DNA of 61,380 nucleotides from Desulfovirgula sp. (GTDB taxonomy: Bacteria > Bacillota > Desulfotomaculia > Desulfotomaculales > Desulfovirgulaceae). The position numbers and the translations under genes were made by a program. The DNA lies in assembly GCA_020725525.1 (NCBI GenBank), contig DYEX01000096.1:1-61380 (forward strand), read 5' to 3'. The notes under the pieces are model-generated. The model saw only the letters and a program-made list of their open reading frames with translations, ran no database searches and had not been told where the DNA came from. This document shows, one piece after another, positions 25,021-36,616 of this stretch (position 1 is its first letter; each line of letters begins with the position of its first letter).

Positions 25021-25584
25021 TCATGCCCAAACCTTCGAAAGGTCTATGGCCAGTCCCGGAAAAATTTCCGGTTTAAAGGGTTCGCTACCGGTGACCCGGC
25101 TGACCAGGGTGTAGGCCCCTTCCTCCAGGCGGTACTCTTCCACCGTGGTGGTGTCGGGGTCGACCAGCCAGTAATAGCACACCCCGTAAAGGGCGTACAC
25201 GTGGGCTTTGGTGATTTTGTCCCTGCGGGAAGTATGGGGAGAGAGAATTTCCACCACCAGGTCGGGGGCACCGGCAATATTTTTCTCGGTTATAATTTCC
25301 GCCCTGGCGTGGGAAACAAAAATAAGGTCCGGCTGGGCAATGCTGATATTGGAAAGGATTACGTCCAGGGGGGCATAAAAAACCTCTCCCAGGTCATGTT
25401 CCAGGACGTGGGCATCAATAATCCGCTGCAGGTTGCGGGAAACCCGCTGGTGACGGGTGGTGGGGGAGGGCGTCACGTGCAGCACTCCTTCCAGGATTTC
25501 ATAACGGTTACCGTCGTCGGGCAGGTCAAGATAATCCTCATAGGTGAGGATGATCTTCCCTGCCGGGGGAGTGGGGATGCTCAT
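25021..25584 (-). CDS. Uma2-family putative nuclease
   Basis: A 187-residue protein of the Uma2/DUF820 family, which has a PD-(D/E)XK nuclease fold. The motif residues are visible: [18 protein letters not shown] (Asp), then [18 protein letters not shown] (Glu and Lys). Members are abundant in cyanobacteria and thermophilic Firmicutes, and their role is not established. It lies antiparallel between uvrB and uvrA, with only 1 bp to the uvrB stop, an arrangement that suggests later insertion into a uvr operon. The ATG at 25584 has GGAGG upstream. Confidence 0.9.
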   Translation of the reverse strand: MSIPTPPAGKIILTYEDYLDLPDDGNRYEILEGVLHVTPSPTTRHQRVSRNLQRIIDAHVLEHDLGEVFYAPLDVILSNISIAQPDLIFVSHARAEIITEKNIAGAPDLVVEILSPHTSRRDKITKAHVYALYGVCYYWLVDPDTTTVEEYRLEEGAYTLVSRVTGSEPFKPEIFPGLAIDLSKVWA

Positions 25585-25736
25585 GGCCGGGCCTCCTTTG
25601 CGCTCAAATATGCCTGAGTGGCTTTTGTTTTGCTACCGTCAATTGTATAATATATCCCCGGGACAGTCAAAGGGGTTCCTTTGCCCTTTTCCGTGGCGCT
25701 ATAGTGCGGCAAAGGGCATTATATGGAGGAAGAGTT

Positions 25737-28634
<2,898 letters not shown>

Positions 28635-28648
28635 GGGAGGGAAGTTAA

Positions 28649-30508
28649 ATGACCCCCGAGGAAAAACTGCAGCACCTCCCGGACAAACCCGGCGTGTATC
28701 TCTTCCGCGATACGGCCGGGGAAATTATTTATGTGGGCAAGGCCGTTTCCCTGAAAAACCGGGTGCGTTCCTACTACCAGTCCGGCGCCCGGCTCAGTCC
28801 CAAGGTGCGGGCGCTGATGAACCGGGCGGCGGACTTTGAGTACATTGTGACGGACAACGAAGTGGAGGCCCTGATCCTGGAATCAAACCTGATCAAGGAG
28901 CACCGCCCCCGCTACAACATCTACCTTAAAGACGATAAAAGTTACCCTTACCTGAAAGTAACCCTGGGGGAGGACTTCCCCCGGGTGCACGTCACCCGCA
29001 GGGTGGTCAAGGACGGCTCCCGTTATTTCGGCCCCTACACTTCGGCGGGGGCGGTGCACGAAACCCTGGATCTTTTGCGCCGGCTCTTTCCCTTCCGCAC
29101 CTGCAAGCAAAAGCTGACGCAGGGGGTGGTGCCGGCCAGGCACCGTCCCTGCCTCAACTTTCACATTGGCCGCTGCCTGGCCCCCTGCTCGGGCCAGGTG
29201 GGCAGGGAGGAGTACCTGGCCATGATCCGGGAGATCTGCCTGTTCCTGGAGGGCCGCCAGGACGACCTGATTAAGGAGCTCACCAGGCGCATGAACGAGG
29301 CGGCGGAAAAACTGGAATTTGAGCGGGCGGCCCGTCTCCGGGACCAGCTGCAGGCCGTGCGCCGGGTGCTGGAGAATCAAAAGGTGCTGTCAACCAGTAA
29401 GGAGGACCGGGACGTGGTGGCCCTGGCCCAAAACCATGACCTGTCCCTGGTGATGGTTTTCTTTGTGCGGGGCGGCAAGCTCATAGGGCGGGATCAATTC
29501 CTGGTGCCCGGTGCGGAAAACACCCCGGCGGAAGTGATCACCGCCTTCGTCAAGCAGTATTATGCCCGCGCCGATTTTATCCCCGGCGAAATTCTCCTTT
29601 CAGAAATAGACCCCCAGGAACGCCCGGCGATGGAAGAATGGCTTTCCGGCATCAGGGGGGCCGGGGTGCGCCTGGTGGTGCCCCGCCGGGGAGAAAAGAA
29701 ACAACTGGTGGACCTGGCGGCCAAAAACGCCCTTCTGGCCCTGCAGGAGGTAGAGCAGGATCAGAAGTCCCGGGGGCAGGGCAGGGATGCCTGCGGGGAG
29801 CTGGCCCGGGAACTGGGCCTGGAGAGCATACCTTACCGCATCGAATGTTTTGACATATCCAATACCCGGGGCGAGGAAAGCGTGGCCTCCATGGTGGTTT
29901 TTGAGGAGGGGCGGCCGGCGCCCGACCAGTACCGGCGGTTTAAAATCCGCACTGTGGAAGGGCCAAACGATTTTGCCTCCCTGAAGGAAGTGCTCACGCG
30001 CCGCTTTACCCGCGCCAGGGAAGAGCGGGAACTGGTCCGGACCGGGCAGCTGTCCACCAGGCAGGCCAAATTTTACCGCCTGCCCGACCTGGTCATTGTG
30101 GACGGGGGCAAAGGCCAGCTGTCGGCGGTACGGGAGGTCATGAAGGAGCTGGGCTTTGCCCACATCCCGGCCTTTGGCCTGGCCAAAGAGGAAGAATTGC
30201 TCTTTGCCGAAGGGCGCTCCGAACCCATTCGCCTGCCCCGGAATTCCCGGGCCCTGCACCTGCTGCAGCACCTGCGGGATGAGGCCCACCGCTTTGCCGT
30301 GACCTATCACCGGCAGCTGCGCACCCGGCGCAACCTCAAGTCCCTTCTGGACGAGATCGAGGGCATCGGTCCCGTGCGCCGCCGCGCCCTGCTGAAAGCC
30401 TTCCCTTCCCTGGAGGACATGGCCCGGGCTACGGTGGAGGAACTGGCCGCCGTGCCGGGAATGAACCGGTCCGCCGCCCTGGCCGTTTACCGTTTTTTGC
30501 GTGGTTAG
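28649..30508 (+). CDS. uvrC: Excinuclease ABC subunit C
   Basis: UvrC makes both incisions in nucleotide excision repair. The 619-residue protein starts with a GIY-YIG nuclease domain (KPGVYLFRDTAGEIIYVGKA). It continues with the Cys-containing linker (CLNFHIGRCLAPC), a UVR motif (LEFERAARLRDQLQAVR) and the RNase H-like 5' nuclease domain (IECFDISNTRGEESVASMVV, LVIVDGGKGQLSAV). It ends with paired helix-hairpin-helix motifs (IEGIGPVRRRALLKAFPSLE). Length and motifs are normal. The ATG has GAGGGAGG upstream. Confidence 0.97.
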   Translation: MTPEEKLQHLPDKPGVYLFRDTAGEIIYVGKAVSLKNRVRSYYQSGARLSPKVRALMNRAADFEYIVTDNEVEALILESNLIKEHRPRYNIYLKDDKSYPYLKVTLGEDFPRVHVTRRVVKDGSRYFGPYTSAGAVHETLDLLRRLFPFRTCKQKLTQGVVPARHRPCLNFHIGRCLAPCSGQVGREEYLAMIREICLFLEGRQDDLIKELTRRMNEAAEKLEFERAARLRDQLQAVRRVLENQKVLSTSKEDRDVVALAQNHDLSLVMVFFVRGGKLIGRDQFLVPGAENTPAEVITAFVKQYYARADFIPGEILLSEIDPQERPAMEEWLSGIRGAGVRLVVPRRGEKKQLVDLAAKNALLALQEVEQDQKSRGQGRDACGELARELGLESIPYRIECFDISNTRGEESVASMVVFEEGRPAPDQYRRFKIRTVEGPNDFASLKEVLTRRFTRAREERELVRTGQLSTRQAKFYRLPDLVIVDGGKGQLSAVREVMKELGFAHIPAFGLAKEEELLFAEGRSEPIRLPRNSRALHLLQHLRDEAHRFAVTYHRQLRTRRNLKSLLDEIEGIGPVRRRALLKAFPSLEDMARATVEELAAVPGMNRSAALAVYRFLRG

Positions 30509-30533
30509 GGCTGGTTTTTTCAGAAAACCATGG

Positions 30534-30539
30534 TATAAT
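30534..30539 (+). promoter_or_regulatory. -10 box before the HAD phosphatase gene
   Basis: A perfect TATAAT lies after a TGGTTTT/AAAACCA inverted repeat that may end uvrC transcription. No convincing -35 is visible. Confidence 0.4.
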
Positions 30540-30608
30540 ATCCAGAGATATGCTTAACTCATTACCTGCGGCGGCAGGGTAAGGCTGTTTTTCTGGGGGA
30601 ATGAGTCT

Positions 30609-31418
30609 TTGTATCGATTACTGGCTGTAGATCTTGATGATACCCTTTTGAATAAAGACCTGCGCATCAGCGAAGACAACCGGCGGGCCCTGGCCCTGGC
30701 CCGGCGTGCCGGCGTGGTGGTTACCCTGGCCACGGGGCGCATGTACCGGGCCACCCTGCCCTTTGCCCGGGAACTGGAGATTGACGCCCCGCTGATTACC
30801 TACCAGGGGGCCCTGGTTAAGCATGCCGTTACCCGGGAAGTGGTCCTCCATCGGCCGGTGCCCCTCGCTTACGCCCTGGACATCATTGCCCGGGTGGAGT
30901 CCAGGGGTTACCACATCAATATCTACCTGGACGACCACCTTTACGTTGAGCGGCACACTGGTGAAAGCAGGCTTTACCAGTCCATTTCCGGGATCGAGGC
31001 CCGGGCGGTGGGACCGCTCGTTCCCTTTTTGAAAGAAGCGGGGCAGGATCCCACCAAGGTACTGGTGATTGCCCCGGAAGAGAAACTGGACGAACTGGCC
31101 GCGGAATTAAAGCCCCTTTACGGGGATGACCTTCATATCACCAAGTCCAAGCCTTACTTTCTGGAATTCTCCCACCCGCAGGCCACCAAGGGGCACGCCC
31201 TGGCGGCAGTGGCCGCCGTTTACGGTTTCAAGCCCGCGGAGGTGATTGCCGTGGGGGACAGCTACAACGACCTGGAAATGATTGAATGGGCCGGTCTGGG
31301 AGTGGTGGTGGCCAATGCCCAGCCCCAGGTCAAGGCCCGGGCCGACTACGTTACGGCTTCCAATGAAGACGGCGGCGTGGCCCGGGTGGTGGAGAAGTTT
31401 ATCCTGGGTTGTGCCTGA
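30609..31418 (+). CDS. Cof-type HAD phosphatase
   Basis: A 269-residue HAD-superfamily hydrolase of the Cof/YidA type (subclass IIB cap), likely acting on sugar phosphates or related metabolites. Motif I is AVDLDDTLLNKD (nucleophile Asp8 or so), motif II is VVTLATGRMYRA, motif III lies around TKSKPYFLEFSHPQATKG, and motif IV is IAVGDSYNDLEMIEWAG. All catalytic residues are present. The TTG start follows GGGGGAATGAG. It overlaps the upstream end of the glucokinase ORF region and probably forms an operon with the next three genes. Confidence 0.92.
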   Translation: MYRLLAVDLDDTLLNKDLRISEDNRRALALARRAGVVVTLATGRMYRATLPFARELEIDAPLITYQGALVKHAVTREVVLHRPVPLAYALDIIARVESRGYHINIYLDDHLYVERHTGESRLYQSISGIEARAVGPLVPFLKEAGQDPTKVLVIAPEEKLDELAAELKPLYGDDLHITKSKPYFLEFSHPQATKGHALAAVAAVYGFKPAEVIAVGDSYNDLEMIEWAGLGVVVANAQPQVKARADYVTASNEDGGVARVVEKFILGCA

Positions 31419-31432
31419 AGAGGTGGGTGGTA

Positions 31433-32419
31433 GTGAGGGGATTTGTTGCCGGCGTTGATCTGGGAGGTACGAAAATCTATACCGCCCTGGCCGATCAAAA
31501 CGGCCGTCTGCTGGCCGAAGTGAAGGTTCCCACCAGGGCCCGGGAGGGTCTACAATCCGTAATCGGGCGGATTGTGGAAACCGTGCATCACGTGAAAAAG
31601 CAGGCCGGTGTAGAAGGCCCGCTCCTGGCCCTGGGTATTGGCGCTCCCGGTCCTCTGAACGCCGCCACCGGGGTGGTGTACCAGGCTCCCAATCTGGGTT
31701 GGGACAATGTTCCCCTAAAGCAAAAGCTGGAGGAATTGCTGGGTGTTCCCGTGGCGGTGGACAATGATGCCAACCTGGCCGCCCTGGGGGAACATGTGTA
31801 CGGAGCCGGGCGTGGCGAGTCCGAGATGGTCTACGTCACCGTCAGTACCGGTATCGGGGGCGGTTTGATCCTGCACGGGCGCATTTACCATGGTACCGGC
31901 TATGGGGCCGGGGAAATCGGCCACATGACCATTGACCCTGCCGGTCCCCGGTGTAATTGCGGTAATTACGGGTGCCTGGAGGCCATGGCTTCCGGGACGG
32001 CAATGGCCCGGGCGGCCCGCCGCCTGGTGGAGTCCGGCGGGGGCAGGGCCATCCTGGAGGCGGCGGGAGGGGATGCGGACGGCATCACTGCCCTGGCGGT
32101 GGCCCGGGCGGCCGCTGCGGGTGATGGCGAGGCCCGGCAAATAATTATCAACGCTGGCCGCGCCCTGGGTATCGGGGTGGCCAATATTATTAACCTGTTA
32201 AATCCGGCCCTGGTGGTGCTGGGGGGCGGGGCCATGCAGGTGGGACCCCTTTTGTGGGAGGCCATGGAAGGGGAAGTGGCCCGGCGTGCCCTGGCTGCTT
32301 CCCGCAAGCAGGTCCGTCTGGTGCCGGCTGAGCTGGGCGGGCAGTCCGGCCTGCTGGGGGCAGTGGCTCTGGCCCTGCAAGGGGTTGAAGCTGGGGTGCC
32401 CCCGGCCACCATGGTATAG
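31433..32419 (+). CDS. ROK-family glucokinase
   Basis: ATP-dependent glucose (or related sugar) kinase of the ROK family. The 328-residue protein has the phosphate-binding loop AGVDLGGTKIYTALAD at the N-terminus. Sugar-contact and catalytic residues lie in VDNDANLAALGEHVYGAGRG, and the zinc-binding ROK motif is CNCGNYGCLEAMASG. There is no N-terminal helix-turn-helix, so it is a kinase rather than a repressor. The GTG at 31433 follows GAGGTGGG. With the debranching enzyme and PGI/PMI downstream it would feed glycogen-derived glucose into glycolysis. Confidence 0.92.
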   Translation: MRGFVAGVDLGGTKIYTALADQNGRLLAEVKVPTRAREGLQSVIGRIVETVHHVKKQAGVEGPLLALGIGAPGPLNAATGVVYQAPNLGWDNVPLKQKLEELLGVPVAVDNDANLAALGEHVYGAGRGESEMVYVTVSTGIGGGLILHGRIYHGTGYGAGEIGHMTIDPAGPRCNCGNYGCLEAMASGTAMARAARRLVESGGGRAILEAAGGDADGITALAVARAAAAGDGEARQIIINAGRALGIGVANIINLLNPALVVLGGGAMQVGPLLWEAMEGEVARRALAASRKQVRLVPAELGGQSGLLGAVALALQGVEAGVPPATMV

Positions 32420-32496
32420 AAGGTGGCTTTATGGATTATTCTATGCACGGTGGCACGGTAGTAAAAATCCGGGCTTTTGGGAAAGGAGGAGATGCG

Positions 32497-34470
32497 TTGC
32501 GCTTTGGCAAAGGGGAGTGGCGCAACTATGAACGGGGTATTGAGAAGGAATGGCTGGTTACCAACGGCCTGGGTGGTTATGCCTCCTCCACCATTATCGG
32601 CGTCAATACCCGTAAGTACCACGGCCTGCTCGTGGCTTCCCTTTCCCCGCCGGTACGGCGCAACTTGATGCTGGCCAAACTGGATGAACGCCTGGAAACC
32701 CCCGAACGCACCTACAACCTGGCCACCAACCACACCGTGGGGGGTGTGACGGAATTTGGATTTATCCACCTGCAGCAGGTATTGTTTAATCCCTTTCCGA
32801 CCTTTATTTCATCCTTTGGCGACATTGCCCTGCAAAAACAAATTTTTATGATTTACGGTGAAAACACCACGGTCATCCTGTACCGCATTCACAACGGTGC
32901 GTCCCCCGCCGTCCTGCGCTTGACTCCCCTGGTCAACTGCCGGGATTTCCACTGGACCGTCCGGCGCGGGCAAATCAGCTTTTCCTGCGAAGAAATTCCG
33001 TTCGGCGTAGCGGTAAAGGTGATACCGGAAATTCCACCCCTTCGTCTGGTCTGCAGCGCGGGTAATTTTACCGTCCGCGAGGACTGGTTTTACGACATGT
33101 TCTATATCGAAGAGCAAAAGCGCGGGCTGGAGGACCGGGAGGATCATTTTATCCCCGGGGATTTTACCATCCAGCTGGCTCCGGGGGAGGAAAAAACCAT
33201 TACTTTTATTGCTACCCTGGAAGATATCTTTACCCTGGACGGAAGGGCCCTGCTGCACCTGGAAAATCGACGTATGCAGGAACTGGTGAGGAGGGCCGGA
33301 TACCGGAGCGCTTTTGCCCGCCAGCTGGTGCAGGCTGCCGATAATTTCATTGTCTATCGTCAATCTACCGGTGCGAAAAGTATCATTGCCGGTTATCACT
33401 GGTTCAACGACTGGGGAAGGGATACCATGATTGCCCTGCCCGGGCTTACCCTGGTTACCCGCCGTTATGAGGATGCCCGGGATATCCTGGTTACCTATGC
33501 CCGTTACTGCAAAGACGGGCTTTTGCCGAATATGTTTACCGATACCGGTAAGGAGCCCCTTTACAATACGGTAGATGCTTCCCTGTGGTATTTTTGGGCG
33601 GTCTGGAAGTACCTGCAGTATACACAGGACCATGCTTTTATCCGCCGGGAGATCTATCCGGTTCTGAAAGAAATTGCCCATCACTACATCAAAGGTACTC
33701 GCTTCAACATTAAAGTGGATGAAGATGGGCTCCTGGCGGCAGGCTCTCCGGAGTTGCAGCTGACCTGGATGGATGCCAGGGTGGATCAATGGGTGGTTAC
33801 GCCCCGGCACGGTAAACCGGTGGAAATCAACGCCCTCTGGTACAATGCGCTGTGCATACTGCGGGAACTGGCTTCCCGGTATGGGGATAACTTTCCCTAC
33901 CAGGACCTGCTGGAAAAGCACAGGGAAAGTTTTTTGCGGGAATTCTGGTTTGAGGAGGGTGGATATCTCTACGATGTGGTCGGTGAGCAGGGGAAGGACG
34001 CTTCCATGCGCCCCAACCAGGTTATTGCCTTAAGCCTGCCCTTCACCATAGTTGATGCCGGAAGGGGGCGAAGGGTGCTGACCCGTATCAGGCAGGAACT
34101 ATACGCCACTTACGGGCTGCGCACCTTATCCCCCGGCGATCCCAGGTACCGGGGGGTCTATAGCGGCGACCGGTGGCAGCGGGATGGAGCCTACCATCAG
34201 GGGACGGTCTGGAGCTGGTTAATCGGGCCCTTTGTTACAGCCTGGCGCCAGGTGCATAACTATTCCCCGACCAGCCGGCTGCAGGCGGCACGTTTTCTTG
34301 CTCCTTTCCAGGACCAGCTGCGGGACCACGGGGTGGGCTTTATTTCCGAGATCTTTGACGGCAACGAGCCCATTATCCCCCGGGGTTGCATGGCCCAGGC
34401 CTGGGGTGTGGCGGAAGTGCTCCGGGCCTATGTGGAAGACGTGCTGGAAATCAGACCGCAACAGGTTTAA
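32497..34470 (+). CDS. Glycogen debranching enzyme (amylo-alpha-1,6-glucosidase)
   Basis: A 657-residue GDE-family enzyme. The N-terminal GDE_N domain has EWLVTNGLGGYASSTIIGVN and TRKYHGLLVAS. The C-terminal (alpha/alpha)6 barrel has GYHWFNDWGRDTMIALPGLT, including the Asp of the DWGRD motif, and GTVWSWLIGPFVTAW. It would remove alpha-1,6 branches from glycogen-like polymers. I prefer the TTG at 32497, which has AAAGGAGGA upstream, and because known homologues start near RFGKGEWR; the ATG at 32431 remains possible. It lies between glucokinase and PGI/PMI in one operon. Confidence 0.9.
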   Translation: MRFGKGEWRNYERGIEKEWLVTNGLGGYASSTIIGVNTRKYHGLLVASLSPPVRRNLMLAKLDERLETPERTYNLATNHTVGGVTEFGFIHLQQVLFNPFPTFISSFGDIALQKQIFMIYGENTTVILYRIHNGASPAVLRLTPLVNCRDFHWTVRRGQISFSCEEIPFGVAVKVIPEIPPLRLVCSAGNFTVREDWFYDMFYIEEQKRGLEDREDHFIPGDFTIQLAPGEEKTITFIATLEDIFTLDGRALLHLENRRMQELVRRAGYRSAFARQLVQAADNFIVYRQSTGAKSIIAGYHWFNDWGRDTMIALPGLTLVTRRYEDARDILVTYARYCKDGLLPNMFTDTGKEPLYNTVDASLWYFWAVWKYLQYTQDHAFIRREIYPVLKEIAHHYIKGTRFNIKVDEDGLLAAGSPELQLTWMDARVDQWVVTPRHGKPVEINALWYNALCILRELASRYGDNFPYQDLLEKHRESFLREFWFEEGGYLYDVVGEQGKDASMRPNQVIALSLPFTIVDAGRGRRVLTRIRQELYATYGLRTLSPGDPRYRGVYSGDRWQRDGAYHQGTVWSWLIGPFVTAWRQVHNYSPTSRLQAARFLAPFQDQLRDHGVGFISEIFDGNEPIIPRGCMAQAWGVAEVLRAYVEDVLEIRPQQV

Positions 34471-34498
34471 AGATCAACCAGTAAGGAGGGGGTCCATC

Positions 34499-35560
34499 TT
34501 GCCCATTCTGGATGATGTGCAGGCCATGTATAATGCCGATACGAAGGGAATGCTCAAAGCCCTGTGGGAGCTGCCCGAACAGTGTGCCCGGGCCTGGGAG
34601 CTGGGCATGGCCGCCGGCGTTTCTCCCGTGGATGATCTCCGCCAGGTAGTGGTTACCGGCCTTGGGGGTTCGGCCATCGGGGGTGATCTCCTGCGGGTAT
34701 ATGCTGCGCAGCGCCTTTCGGTGCCGGTGGTGGTCAACAGGGACTATGTTCTGCCCGCGTTTGTCGGGCCGCACACACTGGTTTTTGCCGTCAGTTATTC
34801 CGGAAATACCGAAGAAACATTGAGCGCCTACGCCCAGGCCCGGGAAAAGGGTGCCAGGCTTGTGGTTTTAACTACCGGCGGAAAGTTGGGGGAGCTTGCC
34901 AGTAACGACGGTGTACCGGTTATTACCGTTCCCGGCGGCATTGCCCCCCGTTCGGCAACGGGATACCTCTTCATTCCCACCCTGGCCGTGCTTTACCGGA
35001 TGGGCCTGTTGCCGGACCTCAGCGACGAGGTGGCCGAGTGCACTTCCCTGTTGCAATCCATGCGGGAAAAGCTCAAGCCGGAAGTTCCCCGGGATTCCAA
35101 CCAGGCCAAGATGCTGGCGGCCGGTTTCCATAACCGCATTCCGGTAATCTGGGGTTCCAGCGGGACCACGGAAGTGGTGGCCCAGCGCTGGAAGGGGCAG
35201 ATCAATGAAAATGCCAAGGCCCCGGCCTACTGGAATGTTTTCCCGGAATTGAACCACAACGAACTGGTTGGCTTTGAGGCTCCAGAAGAACTCCTGCGCC
35301 GGCTATACGTGGTTATTTTACGGGATCCCCAGGATCACTCCCGGGTACAGAAGAGGTTTGCCATTACCCGCGAGATCATGGAAGGTGCGGTGGCCGGCGT
35401 TGTCGAAATTATGGCTGAGGGCAGCGGTGCTCTGGCCCGCATGTACTCGCTGGTTTATATCGGCGATTATGCCAGCGTGTACCTGGCCATGCTGTACGGC
35501 GTGGATCCCGGCCCGGTCAGGGTGATCGACAGGCTCAAAGCGCGGCTGGCGGAGGAGTGA
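34499..35560 (+). CDS. Bifunctional phosphoglucose/phosphomannose isomerase
   Basis: This 353-residue enzyme interconverts glucose 6-phosphate or mannose 6-phosphate with fructose 6-phosphate. It has two SIS domains: VVVTGLGGSAIGGDLL and FAVSYSGNTEETLSAYAQAR in the first, and PVIWGSSGTTEVVAQRWKGQ with AYWNVFPELNHNELVGF in the second. The ERxxT-like and WNVFPELNHNE patterns mark the bifunctional PGI/PMI family of archaea and Firmicutes. The TTG at 34499 follows AAGGAGGGGG. The gene ends 7 bp before an inverted-repeat element. Confidence 0.93.
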   Translation: MPILDDVQAMYNADTKGMLKALWELPEQCARAWELGMAAGVSPVDDLRQVVVTGLGGSAIGGDLLRVYAAQRLSVPVVVNRDYVLPAFVGPHTLVFAVSYSGNTEETLSAYAQAREKGARLVVLTTGGKLGELASNDGVPVITVPGGIAPRSATGYLFIPTLAVLYRMGLLPDLSDEVAECTSLLQSMREKLKPEVPRDSNQAKMLAAGFHNRIPVIWGSSGTTEVVAQRWKGQINENAKAPAYWNVFPELNHNELVGFEAPEELLRRLYVVILRDPQDHSRVQKRFAITREIMEGAVAGVVEIMAEGSGALARMYSLVYIGDYASVYLAMLYGVDPGPVRVIDRLKARLAEE

Positions 35561-35567
35561 GTGAGGA

Positions 35568-35663
35568 CCCAGCACTCACTGGAATACTAGCTCTTCCCAA
35601 AACCTGATGTGTCAATTAAACCTGAAACACCGGGAGCAGAGTCATATTGTGGTGAGTGCTGGG
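35568..35663. repeat. 96-bp inverted-repeat element, copy 2
   Basis: Arms CCCAGCACTCAC (35568-35579) and GTGAGTGCTGGG (35652-35663). The outer 17 bases match copy 1 at 19963 almost exactly, but the interiors do not align; the interior ends still pair. It starts 7 bp after the PGI/PMI stop codon, where it could also act as an mRNA 3' hairpin. Confidence 0.75.
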
Positions 35664-35747
35664 CCGCATCCAACCGGGTTCACTGAATATTTACAACAGA
35701 CGAGCCTTTTGATGCGCAGTTGAGCCGGGCAACGAGTGGTGATAATT

Positions 35748-36599
35748 ATGCGTCTGGTAATTGTTACCGGCCTTTCGGGGGCCGGAAAGACCCAGGCCTT
35801 AAGGATTCTGGAGGATCTGGGCTTCTTTTGTGTGGACAACCTGCCTCCCAGGCTCATTCCCAAGTTCCTGGAGCTTTGTTCACAATCTTCCCGGGGGATT
35901 AATAAAATAGCAGTGGTGGTGGATATCCGGGGTGGGGAATTTTTCGACGCCCTTTTTGAAGTGCTGGCCGACCTGGAGCAGGAAGGGCTGCGCTACGAGA
36001 TATTGTTCCTGGAAACCTCCGATGCCACCCTGGTGCGCCGGTATAAGGAGTCCCGGCGCAGCCACCCCCTGAGTGTGGACGGAGAGGTGCTGCAGAGCAT
36101 ACGGCAGGAACGGGAGCGGCTGCGGGAACTGCGGGGGCGGGCCCATAAGATAATCGACACTTCCGAAATGACCCCCCAGCAGCTGAAAGAAGAACTGGTC
36201 AGCTTGTTTGGCGATAATGCCGGGGCGCCTTTGCGCATTACGGTTGTTTCCTTCGGGTACAAGTACGGGATACCCCTGGACAGCGACCTGGTTTTTGACG
36301 TGCGTTTTTTGCCCAACCCCCATTATGACCCGGAACTGCGCCCGCTGACCGGAAACGATCCGGCCGTACGGGATTATGTCCTGTGCGCCCCGGTGAGCCA
36401 GGAATTCGTCCAGCGGTTCTATGAGTTTATAGATTTTCTCCTTCCACACTATGTCCAGGAAGGGAAGACAACCTTAACCATTGCCGTTGGCTGTACCGGC
36501 GGCCAGCACCGTTCCGTAACCCTGGCCAACTGTCTGGGGGCCCACCTGGCAGAGCAGGGTTACCGGGTAGCCGTGCGGCACCGGGATCTCTCCCGTTAA
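35748..36599 (+). CDS. rapZ: RapZ-family nucleotide-binding protein (YvcJ)
   Basis: A 283-residue P-loop protein. Walker [21 protein letters not shown] is near the N-terminus, and the C-terminal domain has [17 protein letters not shown] and [17 protein letters not shown]. In Escherichia coli, RapZ binds glucosamine-6-phosphate and guides RNase E; in Bacillus, YvcJ affects competence. The target in this organism is unknown. The ATG at 35748 is a weak choice over GTG 35736. It heads the conserved rapZ-yvcK-whiA block; yvcK starts 17 bp downstream. Confidence 0.94.
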   Translation: MRLVIVTGLSGAGKTQALRILEDLGFFCVDNLPPRLIPKFLELCSQSSRGINKIAVVVDIRGGEFFDALFEVLADLEQEGLRYEILFLETSDATLVRRYKESRRSHPLSVDGEVLQSIRQERERLRELRGRAHKIIDTSEMTPQQLKEELVSLFGDNAGAPLRITVVSFGYKYGIPLDSDLVFDVRFLPNPHYDPELRPLTGNDPAVRDYVLCAPVSQEFVQRFYEFIDFLLPHYVQEGKTTLTIAVGCTGGQHRSVTLANCLGAHLAEQGYRVAVRHRDLSR

Positions 36600-36616
36600 G
36601 ACGGGGGTGAAAGTGC

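Noticed and set aside
34232-34498. N-terminal extension of the PGI/PMI ORF
   Set aside because: It overlaps the debranching-enzyme gene in another frame; the TTG at 34499 has a strong ribosome site.
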